A stretch of 64,000 nt of DNA, taken from contig CAVYXF010000003.1 in assembly GCA_963772335.1 (NCBI GenBank), forward strand, positions 930,001 to 994,000, given 5' to 3'. Below, one piece after another: positions 9,025 to 18,683 of this stretch; position 1 is the first letter of the stretch; every line of letters starts with the position of its first letter. A program made the position numbers and the translations under genes. This DNA comes from CAVYXF01 sp963772335 (GTDB taxonomy: Bacteria; Pseudomonadota; Alphaproteobacteria; Rhizobiales; Rhodomicrobiaceae). The notes beneath the pieces were generated by a model. The model was given only the letters and a program-made list of their open reading frames with translations, ran no database searches and was not told the origin of the DNA.

Positions 9025-11179
9025 CGCGGTGACCACGACTGGCGCTGCGCCGCGCACCCTGCCTGGCCGGGTGCTGCAGGTCGGCGCGGTGGCGGTGCTC
9101 GCCATCCTCGCGGTGACCGCTGGCCCATATGTTCTCGACACCTACACCGTCAACATACTGGTCCGCTCGTTTCTTTATGCAGCGACGGCGCTGACTGTCG
9201 ATATCCTCTGGGGCTATGCCGGCATCCTCACCTTCGGGCAGGCGGCATTCTTCGGCATCGGCGCTTATGCCGCCGGCATGATCTTCACCTATATGGATTG
9301 CTCCCCGCAGACGGCGATTCTCGCTCTGCTCGTGGGCATGGCGGTATCGGCGGCCGTGGCGGGCATCACTGGCTGGATCTCCTTCTTCCATGGCGCCTCG
9401 CCACTTTACGTGGCTATTGTAACGCTCGCCCTCCCGATCATTTTTGTGCAGATCCTCTATTCCGGCGGCACGTTCACGGGTTCCTCGAGCGGTCTCGTCG
9501 GCTACAGTACTTTCGACCTCTCGGTCGAGGCCTGGTTCACCATCACGGGCATTGGCCTTGTGCTGCTGACAGTCGCAGCCTGGTTCTTCGTGAGCAGCGA
9601 TTTTGGCCGCGTGCTGATAGCGATCCGGGAGAACGAGCAGCGCTGTACCTATCTTGGTATCGACACGCCGCGCGTCAAAATCCTCCTGATGGTGGTTATG
9701 GCGATAATTGCGTCGGTCGCCGGCTATGCCTATGCTGGCTACACGGTCGTCGTTGCGCCGGAGATCGGCAGCTTCGTGTTCGGCACCGAACTCGTCATGT
9801 GGGTGGCTCTTGGCGGGCGTGGAACACTGATCGGGCCGGTCGTCGGCACAATCGCCATCGACCTGATCAGCGCCTATCTCTCCGGAAATCTCCCCTTCGT
9901 TTGGAAGCTGATCGTCGGCTCCGTGTTTGTCGTGGTCATTGTTGCGCTGCCTCAGGGCATTCTCCCTGTGCTGCGCGCCGGCGCGCGGCGGCTGTGGTCG
10001 GCACTGTTGCGACGGTATGTCCCGCCAACGTTTGCCGCCCCGACTTTAGTTGAATCCAAGACGGGCCATCACACCGGCGCCGGCACGAGCGCGGCCGCGC
10101 TCCAGACCACCGACCTAGTCCGCTCATACGGCAGCCTGAAAGTGCTGAAGGGCATGACTTTCGACGCGCTCGGCAGCGAACTCCTCGGGATTATCGGCCC
10201 GAACGGGGCTGGCAAGACGACGCTGATGCGCTGCCTCTCCGATGGCTATGAGCGCTCTGGCGGCACGGTTGCGGTATTCGGCAACGACATCGCCCGCACA
10301 CCGCCGCATGGCGTGGTCGGATTCGGCATCGGCCGCAGCTTCCAGACGACAAGCCTGTTCGAGACGCTGACCGTGGCCGAATGTTTGCGACTCGCTCGCT
10401 ACCGACTGGATGGGGCGAGGATGATGAGCCGTGCGGCCACACTTGCGTTGCCGGACAGCGCCCGGCGCGTCATCACTGCAACCGGCCTCGACCGGCAAAT
10501 GGCAACCGAGGGCCGCCACCTGTCCCACGGCATGAAGCGCGCGCTCGAGCTCGCGATGGTGCTGGCGCTGGAGCCGAATGTGCTGCTTCTCGACGAGCCG
10601 ACCGCTGGCCTCACCAAGCCGGAGCGGACGCTGATCGGCAGCATTCTCACCGACCTGGTGCGGCGCGAGGGGCTGTGCATTCTCCTCATCGAGCACGATC
10701 TCGACTTTGTCCGCGATATCTCCACGCGCATAATCGTGCTGCATCAGGGCAAGGTACTGCTCGACGGCTCTGTCGCCGAGGTGGTCGGCTCCGAACTCGT
10801 GCGCTCGATCTATGCCGGCGGACCGCGCGGCCGCCCTCCCGCGCGAGACAGCCTCATGACGGCTGCTCTCGAAATTTCCAATCTTAGCAGCGGCTATGGC
10901 GAAGCCGTCGTGCTGCGCGATGTCTCGCTGATGATCCGGCAGGGAGAAATCTTTGCGCTGCTCGGGAAGAACGGCATGGGCAAGAGCACCCTGCTCAAGA
11001 CCGTGCTCGGTTTCCTCCGTGCCAGAGAGCGGGGGCATCCGCCTGTTCGGCGAAAATGTAACGGCCGAGCCAACCTATCTCATCGCCCGGAAGAATATCG
11101 CCTATACGCCACAGGAGCAGACGCTATTCCAAGATTTGACGGTGGAGGAGAACCTTCGTCTTGGCCTGCGGGACGATAA
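9017..11179 (+). CDS. Fused ABC permease-ATPase (LivM-LivG), running in frame into a truncated LivF
   Basis: Residues about 1-330 are a LivM/UrtC-type permease (GYAGILTFGQAAFFGIGAYA). Residues about 355-610 are a LivG-type ATPase with Walker A GPNGAGKTT, signature region LSHGMKRALE (degenerate from LSGGQ) and Walker B LLLDEP. No stop follows LivG: the frame enters a LivF ATPase (GKNGMGKST) from Met at 10856. A frameshift near 11024 then diverts the frame into unrelated text ending at 11179. LivM-LivG fusions occur in rhizobia; a three-part LivM-LivG-LivF chain is unusual. If the indel is an assembly error, one polypeptide of about 848 residues would carry the permease and both ATPases. The start ATG 9017 overlaps livH. 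Confidence 0.85.
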   Translation: MTDAVTTTGAAPRTLPGRVLQVGAVAVLAILAVTAGPYVLDTYTVNILVRSFLYAATALTVDILWGYAGILTFGQAAFFGIGAYAAGMIFTYMDCSPQTAILALLVGMAVSAAVAGITGWISFFHGASPLYVAIVTLALPIIFVQILYSGGTFTGSSSGLVGYSTFDLSVEAWFTITGIGLVLLTVAAWFFVSSDFGRVLIAIRENEQRCTYLGIDTPRVKILLMVVMAIIASVAGYAYAGYTVVVAPEIGSFVFGTELVMWVALGGRGTLIGPVVGTIAIDLISAYLSGNLPFVWKLIVGSVFVVVIVALPQGILPVLRAGARRLWSALLRRYVPPTFAAPTLVESKTGHHTGAGTSAAALQTTDLVRSYGSLKVLKGMTFDALGSELLGIIGPNGAGKTTLMRCLSDGYERSGGTVAVFGNDIARTPPHGVVGFGIGRSFQTTSLFETLTVAECLRLARYRLDGARMMSRAATLALPDSARRVITATGLDRQMATEGRHLSHGMKRALELAMVLALEPNVLLLDEPTAGLTKPERTLIGSILTDLVRREGLCILLIEHDLDFVRDISTRIIVLHQGKVLLDGSVAEVVGSELVRSIYAGGPRGRPPARDSLMTAALEISNLSSGYGEAVVLRDVSLMIRQGEIFALLGKNGMGKSTLLKTVLGFLRARERGHPPVRRKCNGRANLSHRPEEYRLYATGADAIPRFDGGGEPSSWPAGR

Positions 11180-11561
11180 GGCGCTCGCCGAAGGCATCTC
11201 GCGCGTCTCCGATTATTTTCCGATCGTTCGCCAGCGCCTGAAGCAGAAGGCCGGCACGCTGAGCGGCGGCGAGCAGAAGATGCTGATCGTCTCGCGCGCG
11301 CTGCTCGGCCGCCCGCGGCTGGTGATGATGGATGAGATCTCCGAGGGGCTGCAGCCCTCGATGGTCGAGCGCCTTACCGACGTCCTCCTCGCCGAACGCA
11401 AGCGCACAGGCATGGCAATCTTCGCCGTCGAGCAGAACGTTCCTTTCGCCTTCTCGATCGCCGACCGCTATGCCGTGCTGAAGATTGGTGAGATCACCGA
11501 TGAAGGCACCCCCGGCAGTCTGGGTGCCGCCGCTCGCGTCGAGGAGCAGCTCCATGTGTGA
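10856..11561 (+). pseudogene. livF: LivF-type ATPase domain with a +1 frameshift
   Basis: The N-terminal part (LSSGYGEAVVLRDVSL, Walker A GKNGMGKST) is read in the frame of the preceding LivM-LivG fusion. From about 11025 the coding frame moves by one base and continues SGGIRLFGENVT, Q-loop YTPQEQTLFQDL, signature LSGGEQ, Walker B LVMMDEISEGL and the switch His region, ending at 11561. Dropping one A at 11024 gives Arg-Ala-Glu-Ser-Gly-Gly, restoring a normal LivF of about 235 residues. So it is either a recently broken gene or a sequencing indel. No slippery sequence typical of programmed frameshifting is evident. Confidence 0.8.
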
Positions 11562-11573
11562 GGCGCCGGGCTA

Positions 11574-12317
11574 ATGACTGAAGCGAACACCTTCTCCATT
11601 ATCGCCCGCTGTCCCAGGACGGGCCAGCTCGGCGTCGCGGTGGCAACAGCAGTGCCCGCCGTCGGTTCGATGTGCCCTTACATCCAGTCGGGCGTCGGCG
11701 CCGTCTCCACGCAGTCCTGGGTCAATCCTTATCTGGCGCTCACCGCGCTCGCAGAGCTGAAGAAAGGCGCCAGAGCGGGCGCCGCCTTGCAGAGTGCGCT
11801 CGCAAATGACGATGCCCGCGCGTTCCGCCAGTTCGGCCTGGTGGACGCGAACGGCGAAAGCGCCGCCCATACCGGCACGGAATGCACGCCGTGGGCCGGC
11901 CAAGTCCTGGCGCCGGGCGTTGCCATTATCGGTAATATGCTGACCGGCCCCGAGGTGCTGGACGCCATGGCCGAGGCTTTCACTGCCAGCGCCGACGCGG
12001 GTCTCGCCGAGCGCCTGATGCTTGCCCTCGAAGCGGGCGATGGGGCCGGCGGCGACATGCGCGGCAAGCAGTCGGCAGCGCTGCGCATCCATGCGGATGA
12101 GGTCTATGCTCTGCTCGATATCCGGGTTGACGAGCACGCCGAGCCGGTTACTGAGTTGCGCCGCGTTCTGCGGATTGCCCGCGCGCAACTAATGCCTTTC
12201 GTGCTCGGAATGCCCAAGCGCGGCAGGCTCGCCGAACCTGCGCCGCGCGAGGTGACGGAGATGCTGCTGCGTTCGCCGCCAGATCGTCCCGAAGGCGGTG
12301 GCAGTCGGCGCGGCTAA
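11574..12317 (+). CDS. DUF1028 family protein (Ntn-hydrolase-like)
   Basis: A 247-residue protein starting TFSIIARCPRTGQLGVAVATAVPAVG, the characteristic N-terminal block of DUF1028 proteins, which have an Ntn-hydrolase-type fold and occur beside amide- and peptide-utilisation genes. Start ATG 11574 lies 12 bases after the livF stop, within the operon. The C-terminal tail is rich in Arg, Pro and Gly. The chemical role is not established for the family; a hydrolytic step on an amide or peptide-like substrate is a reasonable guess from context. Confidence 0.85.
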   Translation: MTEANTFSIIARCPRTGQLGVAVATAVPAVGSMCPYIQSGVGAVSTQSWVNPYLALTALAELKKGARAGAALQSALANDDARAFRQFGLVDANGESAAHTGTECTPWAGQVLAPGVAIIGNMLTGPEVLDAMAEAFTASADAGLAERLMLALEAGDGAGGDMRGKQSAALRIHADEVYALLDIRVDEHAEPVTELRRVLRIARAQLMPFVLGMPKRGRLAEPAPREVTEMLLRSPPDRPEGGGSRRG

Positions 12318-12338
12318 GGCAGCGAAAGGGAGGAAGTG

Positions 12339-12521
12339 ATGGATGAACTGGAGCAGCTTATCGAGGTGCTGGGCATCGATCTGACGCCCGAGCGGCGCGT
12401 CGCCGTGCTCGCCGCCTTCAAGCCCATGGCGGAGGAGATCGCCAAGCTGCGCAGCATTGAGCTCACAAATGTCCATCCGGCTGTGGTGTTCTCGCCGCTG
12501 CCGGCCAGTGACGAGCGCTGA
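12339..12521 (+). CDS. GatC/AtzG-like small amidase subunit
   Basis: A 60-residue acidic, mostly helical protein (MDELEQLIEVLGIDL, later PMAEEIAKL) placed eight bases before an AtzE-type amidase. In characterised systems AtzE binds such a small partner (AtzG), as GatA binds GatC, and HpxX/HpxY appear organised the same way. GGGAGG lies five bases before ATG 12339; a GTG one codon earlier touches the ribosome site and is less likely. It is probably the stabilising subunit of the adjacent amidase. Confidence 0.75.
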   Translation: MDELEQLIEVLGIDLTPERRVAVLAAFKPMAEEIAKLRSIELTNVHPAVVFSPLPASDER

Positions 12522-12529
12522 GGGCAGCC

Positions 12530-13924
12530 GTGGTTGATGATCCTGTCACCCGCCCGATCGCCGAGCTGGCTGTTGCTCTGCGCTCGCGGGCCTTGTCGAG
12601 CGCTGCCCTAACAGAGAACGCGCTCGGGCGTATCGCCGCTCTCGACGACAGGCTGGAGAGCTTCGTCTGCGTTGCCGAGGATGCCCAAGCCCAGGCGGAA
12701 GCGGCCGATGCGGAAATCGTCAACGGCAGGTGGCGCGGACCTATGCACGGCGTGCCGGTCGCGGTGAAGGATAATTATCTCACCCGCGACATGCCGACCT
12801 ATGCCGGCACAGCCGCGTCTGGCATCTCCTTTCCGATGGAGGACTCCGCTGTCGTTGCGAAGCTACGTGCGGCTGGCGCCGTAATTGTGGGCAAGACGCG
12901 GATGCACGAATTCGCTTGGGGCAATGTGACTCCGCCCTCCAAGAATCCGTGGGATTTGGCTCGGGTGCCAGGCGGGTCGAGCGGCGGTTCTGGGGCGGTC
13001 GTCGCGGCCAGGATTGTGCCCGTAGCGATGGGCTCCGATACCGGCGGCTCGATACGCATACCGGCCAGCCTGTGCGGCACGGTCGGCCTGAAGCCCACGT
13101 TCGGCCGGGTCAGCCGCGCGCGGATCGTGCCGCATAGCTGGTCGCTCGACCATGCCGGACCGCTCTCCTACACCGTCGCCGACAGCGCACATGTGTTGAG
13201 CGCAATCGCTGGCCATGATTCCGCCGATCCCGGCTCCGCGCGCCAGGATGTGCCGGATTTCGCCGCGGCTATCGGCCAGCCGATCGACCGCTTGCGGATC
13301 GGCGTATGCCGGAACCATTTCTTCGGCCAGAACCAGCCGGATGTGGAAGCTGCCATCGAGGATGCGATCCGGTTCTACCGCGATGCCGGCGCTCAGATCG
13401 TGGAATTCGAGCTACCGGTCCTCGCGTATGGCCTGGGCGCGATCTTCGCCATCGAGCTATCGTCCTCAACCGCTTATCACAGCTGCAATCTGGCAGGCGG
13501 CGCGGTCGCGGGCTTCACCGAAGATGTGCGCACGCTAGTTGAGATGGGCCGGCTCGTCACCGGCCCGGACTATCTCAAGGCCGAGCAGCTCCGCCGGGTG
13601 CTGATAGAGGATCTCGCCAAGGTGTTCACCGACATCGACATCATTCTCGGCCCCACCTGTCCGCTGACCGCCTGGCCGATCGGTGAATGGACCGTCAGTA
13701 TCGGCTCGCAGGATGAGAGCGTGCTGGCGGCTTCCTGGCGTCTCACATATCCCTGGAATCTGGCTGGCCTGCCAGCGATTTCTCTACCATGCGGCTTCGA
13801 TGCCAATGGCCTGCCTATCGGCTTGCAGCTTGCCGGCCGTGCGTTCGATGAGATGACCGTGATCCGGGCCGCCGACTTTTATGAACGCGCCCACGACTGG
13901 AAAGACGCCAGCCCCACACTCTAG
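12530..13924 (+). CDS. Amidase-signature hydrolase, AtzE/GatA-like
   Basis: A 464-residue amidase-signature enzyme using the Ser-cisSer-Lys triad: Lys 80 in VAVKDN, the Gly/Ser loop PGGSSGGSG (cis-Ser about 154) and nucleophile Ser 174 in GSDTGGSIR. It should hydrolyse a C-N amide bond in the cytoplasm. The start is GTG 12530, preceded by AGGGCAG and eight bases after the small-subunit stop. Pairing with the AtzG-like protein places it near AtzE (1-carboxybiuret hydrolase) and HpxY rather than generic amidases, but the substrate here is unknown. Together with a nitrilase and a carbamoylase it gives three different C-N bond hydrolases in one locus. Confidence 0.9.
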   Translation: MVDDPVTRPIAELAVALRSRALSSAALTENALGRIAALDDRLESFVCVAEDAQAQAEAADAEIVNGRWRGPMHGVPVAVKDNYLTRDMPTYAGTAASGISFPMEDSAVVAKLRAAGAVIVGKTRMHEFAWGNVTPPSKNPWDLARVPGGSSGGSGAVVAARIVPVAMGSDTGGSIRIPASLCGTVGLKPTFGRVSRARIVPHSWSLDHAGPLSYTVADSAHVLSAIAGHDSADPGSARQDVPDFAAAIGQPIDRLRIGVCRNHFFGQNQPDVEAAIEDAIRFYRDAGAQIVEFELPVLAYGLGAIFAIELSSSTAYHSCNLAGGAVAGFTEDVRTLVEMGRLVTGPDYLKAEQLRRVLIEDLAKVFTDIDIILGPTCPLTAWPIGEWTVSIGSQDESVLAASWRLTYPWNLAGLPAISLPCGFDANGLPIGLQLAGRAFDEMTVIRAADFYERAHDWKDASPTL

Positions 13925-13938
13925 CCGGAGCCGACGCC

Positions 13939-14820
13939 ATGCCGATCGAGTTGCACGCCGAAAGCCCGATGACCGTAGCCTGCATTCAGATGGAGCCGAA
14001 GATCGGCGAAAAGGAAGCGAATGTCGCCCGCGCGCTTGAGAAGATCGCCGAGGCCGCCGGCAACGCCGCTAAGCTCATTGTCCTGCCAGAGTTGTGCAAT
14101 TCCGGCTATGCCTTCGCCTCACGCCAGGAGGCTTTTTCCCTGGCCGAGCCAGTCCCAGACGGGCCGACCACGGCAGCCTGGCTGGACGCTGCGCGCCGCC
14201 ACGGCGTCACGGTCGTCGCCGGGATCTGTGAGCGAGCCGGGGACGCGCTCTACAATAGCGCTGTAATCATCGGCCCCGAGGGATTCATCGGGATCTACCG
14301 CAAGGTGCATCTTTGGGCGGCAGAGAACTTGTTCTTTGAGCCGGGCGATCTCGGCGTGCCGGTTTGGAAGACAGCATTCGGGCGAATGGCCGTAGCGATT
14401 TGCTACGACGGCTGGTTTCCGGAAACCTACCGGCTGGCCGCGCTCCAGGGCGCGGACATCCTCTGCGTACCAACCAATTGGGTGCCTATGCCTGATCAGC
14501 CGGCGAACATGCCGATGATGGCGAATATCCTGGCCATGGGCGGCGCACATTCCAACAGCATGTATATCGCGGCCGCCGATCGGGTAGGAACGGAGCGTGA
14601 CCAGCCCTTCCTCGGCTCCAGTCTCATCGTCAGCCATACCGGCTTTCCACTCGCCGGGCCGGCAAGCGCAGCCGATGAGGAGATCATTTACGCCGAGGTC
14701 AACCTGTCTGACGCACGGCGCAAGCGCGTGCTCAACAGCTTCAACCAGCCGCTGCGCGATCGGCGCATTGATCTCTATGACGAAATGCTGGGCTCGGGCG
14801 CCAAGCGCGGCTGGTATTAA
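13939..14820 (+). CDS. Carbon-nitrogen hydrolase (nitrilase superfamily)
   Basis: A 293-residue enzyme with the Glu-Lys-Cys triad of the nitrilase superfamily: Glu 51 in LPELCNSGY, Lys 122 in YRKVHLW and Cys 155 in ICYDGWFPE. Members cleave amides, N-carbamoyl compounds or nitriles; the length suits the amidase/carbamoylase branches. Two starts are possible: ATG 13939 (GGAG nine bases upstream) or ATG 13969 (MTVACIQMEP, the usual family start). It is the last gene of the sigma-54 operon, 14 bases after the amidase. Confidence 0.88.
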   Translation: MPIELHAESPMTVACIQMEPKIGEKEANVARALEKIAEAAGNAAKLIVLPELCNSGYAFASRQEAFSLAEPVPDGPTTAAWLDAARRHGVTVVAGICERAGDALYNSAVIIGPEGFIGIYRKVHLWAAENLFFEPGDLGVPVWKTAFGRMAVAICYDGWFPETYRLAALQGADILCVPTNWVPMPDQPANMPMMANILAMGGAHSNSMYIAAADRVGTERDQPFLGSSLIVSHTGFPLAGPASAADEEIIYAEVNLSDARRKRVLNSFNQPLRDRRIDLYDEMLGSGAKRGWY

Positions 14821-15300
14821 TTGTCGACCGCCGTCCTCGTTGCCTGGCAACCCGCAAGCGGACCGGAACAGCCGCCAGTGCGCGCCCGACGGCGTATGGA
14901 GTTCTGCTATCACGACGGCGGCAAGTCCCGCCGCGCGCGCCAACCGGTCAGTCTAACGGCATGTACAAAACGGCGAGCCCACCGATTTGGCACCTGGACA
15001 GTGGACAAGGAGGCGTGTAACTCGGCATTGGGCGGCTAGCGGACTTACGTCCAAAGTCCGCCTTGAGGCGAGGGCCGTCGTGCGAGCGGCGGGCTTGGAC
15101 GGCGGGTCGTAAGCAACGAGCCGACCTTTATCGTCAATCGAGCGGTCAGCAAGGCGGCGATTGACGGCACAGCCGCAACGCCAGCCGCTGCCCTGGGCAG
15201 TCGGCGCATGGCGAGCGTTGCTGTGGTTGCTATCGCGAAGCCGCCAACCCGCTTCGATGCCGCACGGGAGGCCAGCTTCGCTACCCGCGCTACACCGCTG
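14821..15300. other. Intergenic region between the operon end and an IS element
   Basis: About 480 bases with no recognisable gene and no obvious rho-independent terminator. Short open frames on both strands look like chance frames in GC-rich DNA. Confidence 0.5.
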
Positions 15301-16631
15301 GGTTCTGTGCGTCAAGTTCAGCAATTGGGCGGTCAAGCGGCTTGGCGGAGCGCGAGCTTTTTGTGTTCGCGCAGGTCCTCCATGTTGAGGTAGCGACTGG
15401 CCTCCATCCAGTTTTCGTGGGTTTCGACGGCGAGCGCGCGTACGAGACGCAAACAGCTCTGCGGGTTGGGAAAGATGCGCACGACGTAGGTTCGCCTGCG
15501 GATTTCCTCGTTGAGGCGCTCCAGCATGTTGGTCGACTTCAGGTGCTTATGGTGTTGGCGCGGCAGGCACAAGAACGTGAGCGTCTGCTCGATATGGTCC
15601 TCCACCCAGGCGGTCAGCCGCGGATATTTGGGCGCCCATTTGCCAAGCCAGGCGGCGAGATCGGCTTTGGCTTCGCCAAGGTCGCGCCGGTCATAAGATC
15701 CAGCGCAGCTCCTGCAGGCAATCATCGCCGGCCTTGCGCGACAGATGATCGAGGGCATTTCTGAGGAAATGCACATAGCAGCGCTGCCAGGCCGCTTCGG
15801 GGAGGACTTCGCCGATCGCTTTGGTGAGCCCTGGGTGATCGTCGGAGACGACGAACTCCACGCCTTTGAGACCGCGCGCCCTGAGTGCCAGCAGGAAGTC
15901 TTTCCAGGCTGAGCGGCTCTCGCGGCCGGCCATGTCCACGGCGAGGATCTGCCGCCGGCCGTCCCAGTCGACGCCGACCGCGATCAGCACCGCCTGCGAG
16001 GTGACGATGCCGGCCTCGCGCACCTTCTCGTAGCGCGCATCGAGGATCAGGTAAGGAAAGGGCTCGGCAAGCAAGCGGCCGGCAAACGCCGCCAGGCTGT
16101 CATCCAGCGTCTTGTTGATTGCCGAGATCGCCGAGGCCGAGAAGGCATGCCCGCACAGTTCCTCGGTGATCGCCTTGACCTTCCGCGTCGAAACGCCCTG
16201 CACATACATCTCGGCCAGCGTCGCCATCAGGGCGCGCTCGGAGCGCTGATAGCGCTCGAACAACTCGGTGGAGAACCGCCCCTGCCGATCTTGCGGCACG
16301 CGCAGCTCCAGCTTGCCGACACCGGTGATCAGGGTGCGATTGTAAGTCTAGCCTGAACGGTAGCCGAGCCGCTCCGGTGTGCGCTCGCCCTTGGCGGCGC
16401 CCAGCGCCTCGTCCATCTCCGCCTCCAGCACTTCCTGGAGCACGGCGCGGATCACCTCGCGCAAGCCATCGGAGTCCTCGAGAAGAAGCGCTTTGATCGT
16501 AGCGCCAGCAGATTTGCCTTCGGTCTTGGTCATGGCGGCGTCCCCTCTGGGAATCAGTGACGTTGAACATCACCAGCCTGCCATGACCGCCCTTATCGCC
16601 GAGCGATTTGCAGAACTCTTTGCACACTACC
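15301..16631 (-). mobile_element. IS256-family (mutator-type) insertion sequence, inactivated
   Basis: A 1,331-bp element with imperfect inverted ends: the left end begins GGTTCTGTGCGTCAAG, and the right end, read inward, begins GGTAGTGTGCAAAGAG (about 17 of 24 positions agree further in). It carries one leftward transposase gene with two lesions. No clear 8-9 bp target duplication was found. The outer ends are placed by comparing the two termini, so they could be off by a few bases. Confidence 0.75.
15333..16533 (-). pseudogene. IS256-family transposase, broken by a nonsense codon and a frameshift
   Basis: The N-terminal part (ATIKALLLEDSDGLREVI, EMDEALGAAKGERT, GYRSG) ends at an in-frame TAG at 16348-16350. 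The same frame resumes with LITGVGKLELRVPQDRQGRFS and the DDE region (DARYEKVREAG, VVSDDHPGLTKAI, YVHFLRNALDHL). A single extra base near 15694 then breaks ELRWIYDRRD; the frame continues to VRALAVETHENWMEASRYLNM at the C-terminus. The reconstructed protein would be about 400 residues, normal for the family. With two independent lesions the copy is not autonomous. Confidence 0.85.
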
Positions 16632-16669
16632 TAGCGCTGCGAGGGGCACGACCCCGATGGTCGCCGAGG

Positions 16670-17215
16670 TCAACGACCGTAAGTAACCTCGATGGTCGCC
16701 TTGCCGAGCGTCTTTGCCCGGACATAGAATCCCACCATGGCGGCCGGGGCCGTTTCGGAAAGCGGAAGCTTATCCACCGAAAGAGCGTAGACAGTGAACT
16801 GGTACCGATGGGGGGCATCGCCGGCCGGCGGACATGCGCCACCATAGCCAGAGGTGCCGAAATCAGTGCGGCCTTCCACAGCGCCCTCTGGAAGCTTTTT
16901 GTCACCGCTCGCGCCAGCCGCAATCTTGGAGACGCTTGCGGGAATATTGAACACCGACCAGTGCCACCAACCGGAACCAGTCGGAGCATCTGGATCGTAG
17001 GCCATGATCGCGTAGCTCTTGGTGCCTTCGGGGGCGCCTGACCAAGCCAATTCCGGCGAGATGTTCTTACCGGTGCAGCCGAAGCTATTGAAGACCTGCT
17101 CATCGGCCATGGGCTTGCCTGGCGTCAAATCCTTCGAGGTGACCTTCATTTCGGCATGAGCGGCCGTAACGCCGACGACGGACAATGCGAGAAGTGTTGC
17201 TGCTACAAGACGCAT
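16670..17215 (-). CDS. YbhB/YbcL-type PEBP (Raf kinase inhibitor-like) protein, secreted
   Basis: A 181-residue protein with a signal peptide (MRLVAATLLALSVVGVTAAHAE) and the phosphatidylethanolamine-binding-protein fold: YDPDAPTGSGWWHWSVFNIP forms the conserved ligand pocket, followed by GYGGACPP and HRYQFTVYAL. GGAGGAAAACACG precedes ATG 17215, which settles the start; the frame is open 85 codons further upstream without family similarity. Bacterial members are periplasmic or cytoplasmic and their physiological ligand is mostly unknown. Confidence 0.9.
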   Translation of the reverse strand: MRLVAATLLALSVVGVTAAHAEMKVTSKDLTPGKPMADEQVFNSFGCTGKNISPELAWSGAPEGTKSYAIMAYDPDAPTGSGWWHWSVFNIPASVSKIAAGASGDKKLPEGAVEGRTDFGTSGYGGACPPAGDAPHRYQFTVYALSVDKLPLSETAPAAMVGFYVRAKTLGKATIEVTYGR

Positions 17216-17623
17216 CGTGTTTTCCTCCGGTGATGATACCGGAATACCATTCTGCTCAGTGTCTGTCCCAATTCGTTCAAAAAATTCGGAGGCGTTGCGC
17301 ACGTGGCGTGTAGTCGAAGAGCACTTGCGAAGGGAGCGGGGAAACGAGCGACGATGTCGGAGATGAGGCGCGTCCGGCCGAGTAGTCCGGCGCTTTGAAC
17401 AGCGCGGCAACTCCGAAACCGGCTTCCCACCAAAGTCTCTTGTCGAAGGTGAAGCCGACCTGTGTCGCACCCGGCCCAGGCCGGATTACAAGCCCATGGT
17501 CGTGAATCTCGACCGGCTCAAGTGCGGTGTCTCCGGACATTCACTTTGCCGGGTCTCAGTGAATGGCGCGGAGCGCAGCGCTGCAGCGAACCGCGCAATC
17601 TAGGTGCGGTATCCATTTTAGAT
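17216..17623. other. Gap with an unsupported 87-codon leftward frame
   Basis: A leftward frame at 17277-17540 (MSGDTALEPVEIHDHGL...) has protein-like composition at its start but becomes low-complexity, and matches nothing I recognise. The promoter of the PEBP gene should lie at its left end. Confidence 0.35.
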
Positions 17624-18683
17624 TCAGGCGCCGCTCCTAGCGGAGCCAAGAGGGGACAAATCGAACTCGATGATGGTGACGGTGTCGCCGTTCGCTATCG
17701 CAAACCGGTTTCTTGCGGAATCGAAAGTCATTGGTGGCGGCTTCTCATGCTCTTTCAATCCCCCTACGATGCTGCCGTCCTGAAGACCTGAATGCAGCTC
17801 TGTCCAAACATGGAGCACCTGGCCGGTCGAAACCTCAATCAGCTTCGGATGGCGATAGAGAGACAGAACGTGCTGCGAGCCGAGTGCGAAAATTGTGCCC
17901 GGTGGTTCGGCAAGCTGAAACGCCTGTAAGCACTTTTTCATGGGCGAGATCATAAACGGCTAAACCGCGTGGACGAGGCTCGGTCCGGCTTCCGTTTCGC
18001 GACTCTCCTCCGGATCCTCCAGCTCGCCCGATGCACCTATTACGATCCGGTCGTCGTCGAGCCAGCAGGCGGAGCTCTCCTCAGCCAAATACACATTCCG
18101 CGAACAAGTTGACACACTGTAGCCATAGTCAAAGTGACACGGATCCGCCAAACCTCGCGCAAAATCGAAGCACATCACGACACCCCAGGGATGCCGCGCC
18201 CAACCGGCGCTCAGGAGCCGCTTCCCCTGCGGGCTGGCTGCCAGCCGCGAGTGGAAGAAATCAGATGGCTTGCGCTTAGGCGATGCCATAAGGGGCCGTC
18301 CTGTTTCAACCTCCTCCAATTCAATGCGGCAGTACTCTTAGGGCAATGTGCGAGCAGGAGTTGTCCAGCCGGCCCGTAGAACAGCGCGATTGGATATTCG
18401 TCGGCGTCCGCACGGTATAAACTGCGGTCGAGTTCGCGAACGACCTTGCCGTCGGCGAGCAGCAGTCCCTTGGTGCCTAGCCTTTCATAGATCACGGCAA
18501 AGCGGCCATCTGGCGAGGCCGTCGCTGAGTTGAAACGGTCAGCATACCAAACTTTGTGGTCCGTTCTGTGCGATCCAATGCGAACGCACGGCCACCACTC
18601 ACCCAGTCCACCAATTGATCACCGCGCCAGCAAAGCGAGCGGATGGAGGATTGGGTAAAACCATATTGTTTGAAAGGAGCCAC
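17624..18683 (-). pseudogene. Beta-propeller-like conserved protein, multiply frameshifted
   Basis: One protein can be assembled across frames: LCWRGDQLVDWVSGGRAFALD, then (one base missing near 18553) VWYADRFNSATASPDGRFAVIYERL through LLLAHCPK, then (one base missing near 18333) RIELEEVETGRP and RKPSDFFHSRLAASPQGKRLL. Near 17944-17957 compensating slips flank YDLAHEK before CLQAFQLAEPPGTIFALGS, and the gene ends IEFDLSPLGS. The repeated pattern of short beta-rich blocks with SPDGR/SPQGKR turns resembles WD40/quinoprotein-type propellers. At least three single-base lesions in about 1 kb make it a pseudogene unless they are assembly errors. The function of the intact family is unknown to me. 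Confidence 0.65.

Noticed and set aside
11015..11040. Programmed +1 frameshift in livF
   Set aside because: No rare-codon or slippery context was seen, and the family is not known to use recoding.
15000..15300. Possible tRNA or small RNA between the nitrilase gene and IS256
   Set aside because: No cloverleaf or conserved T-loop sequence was found.
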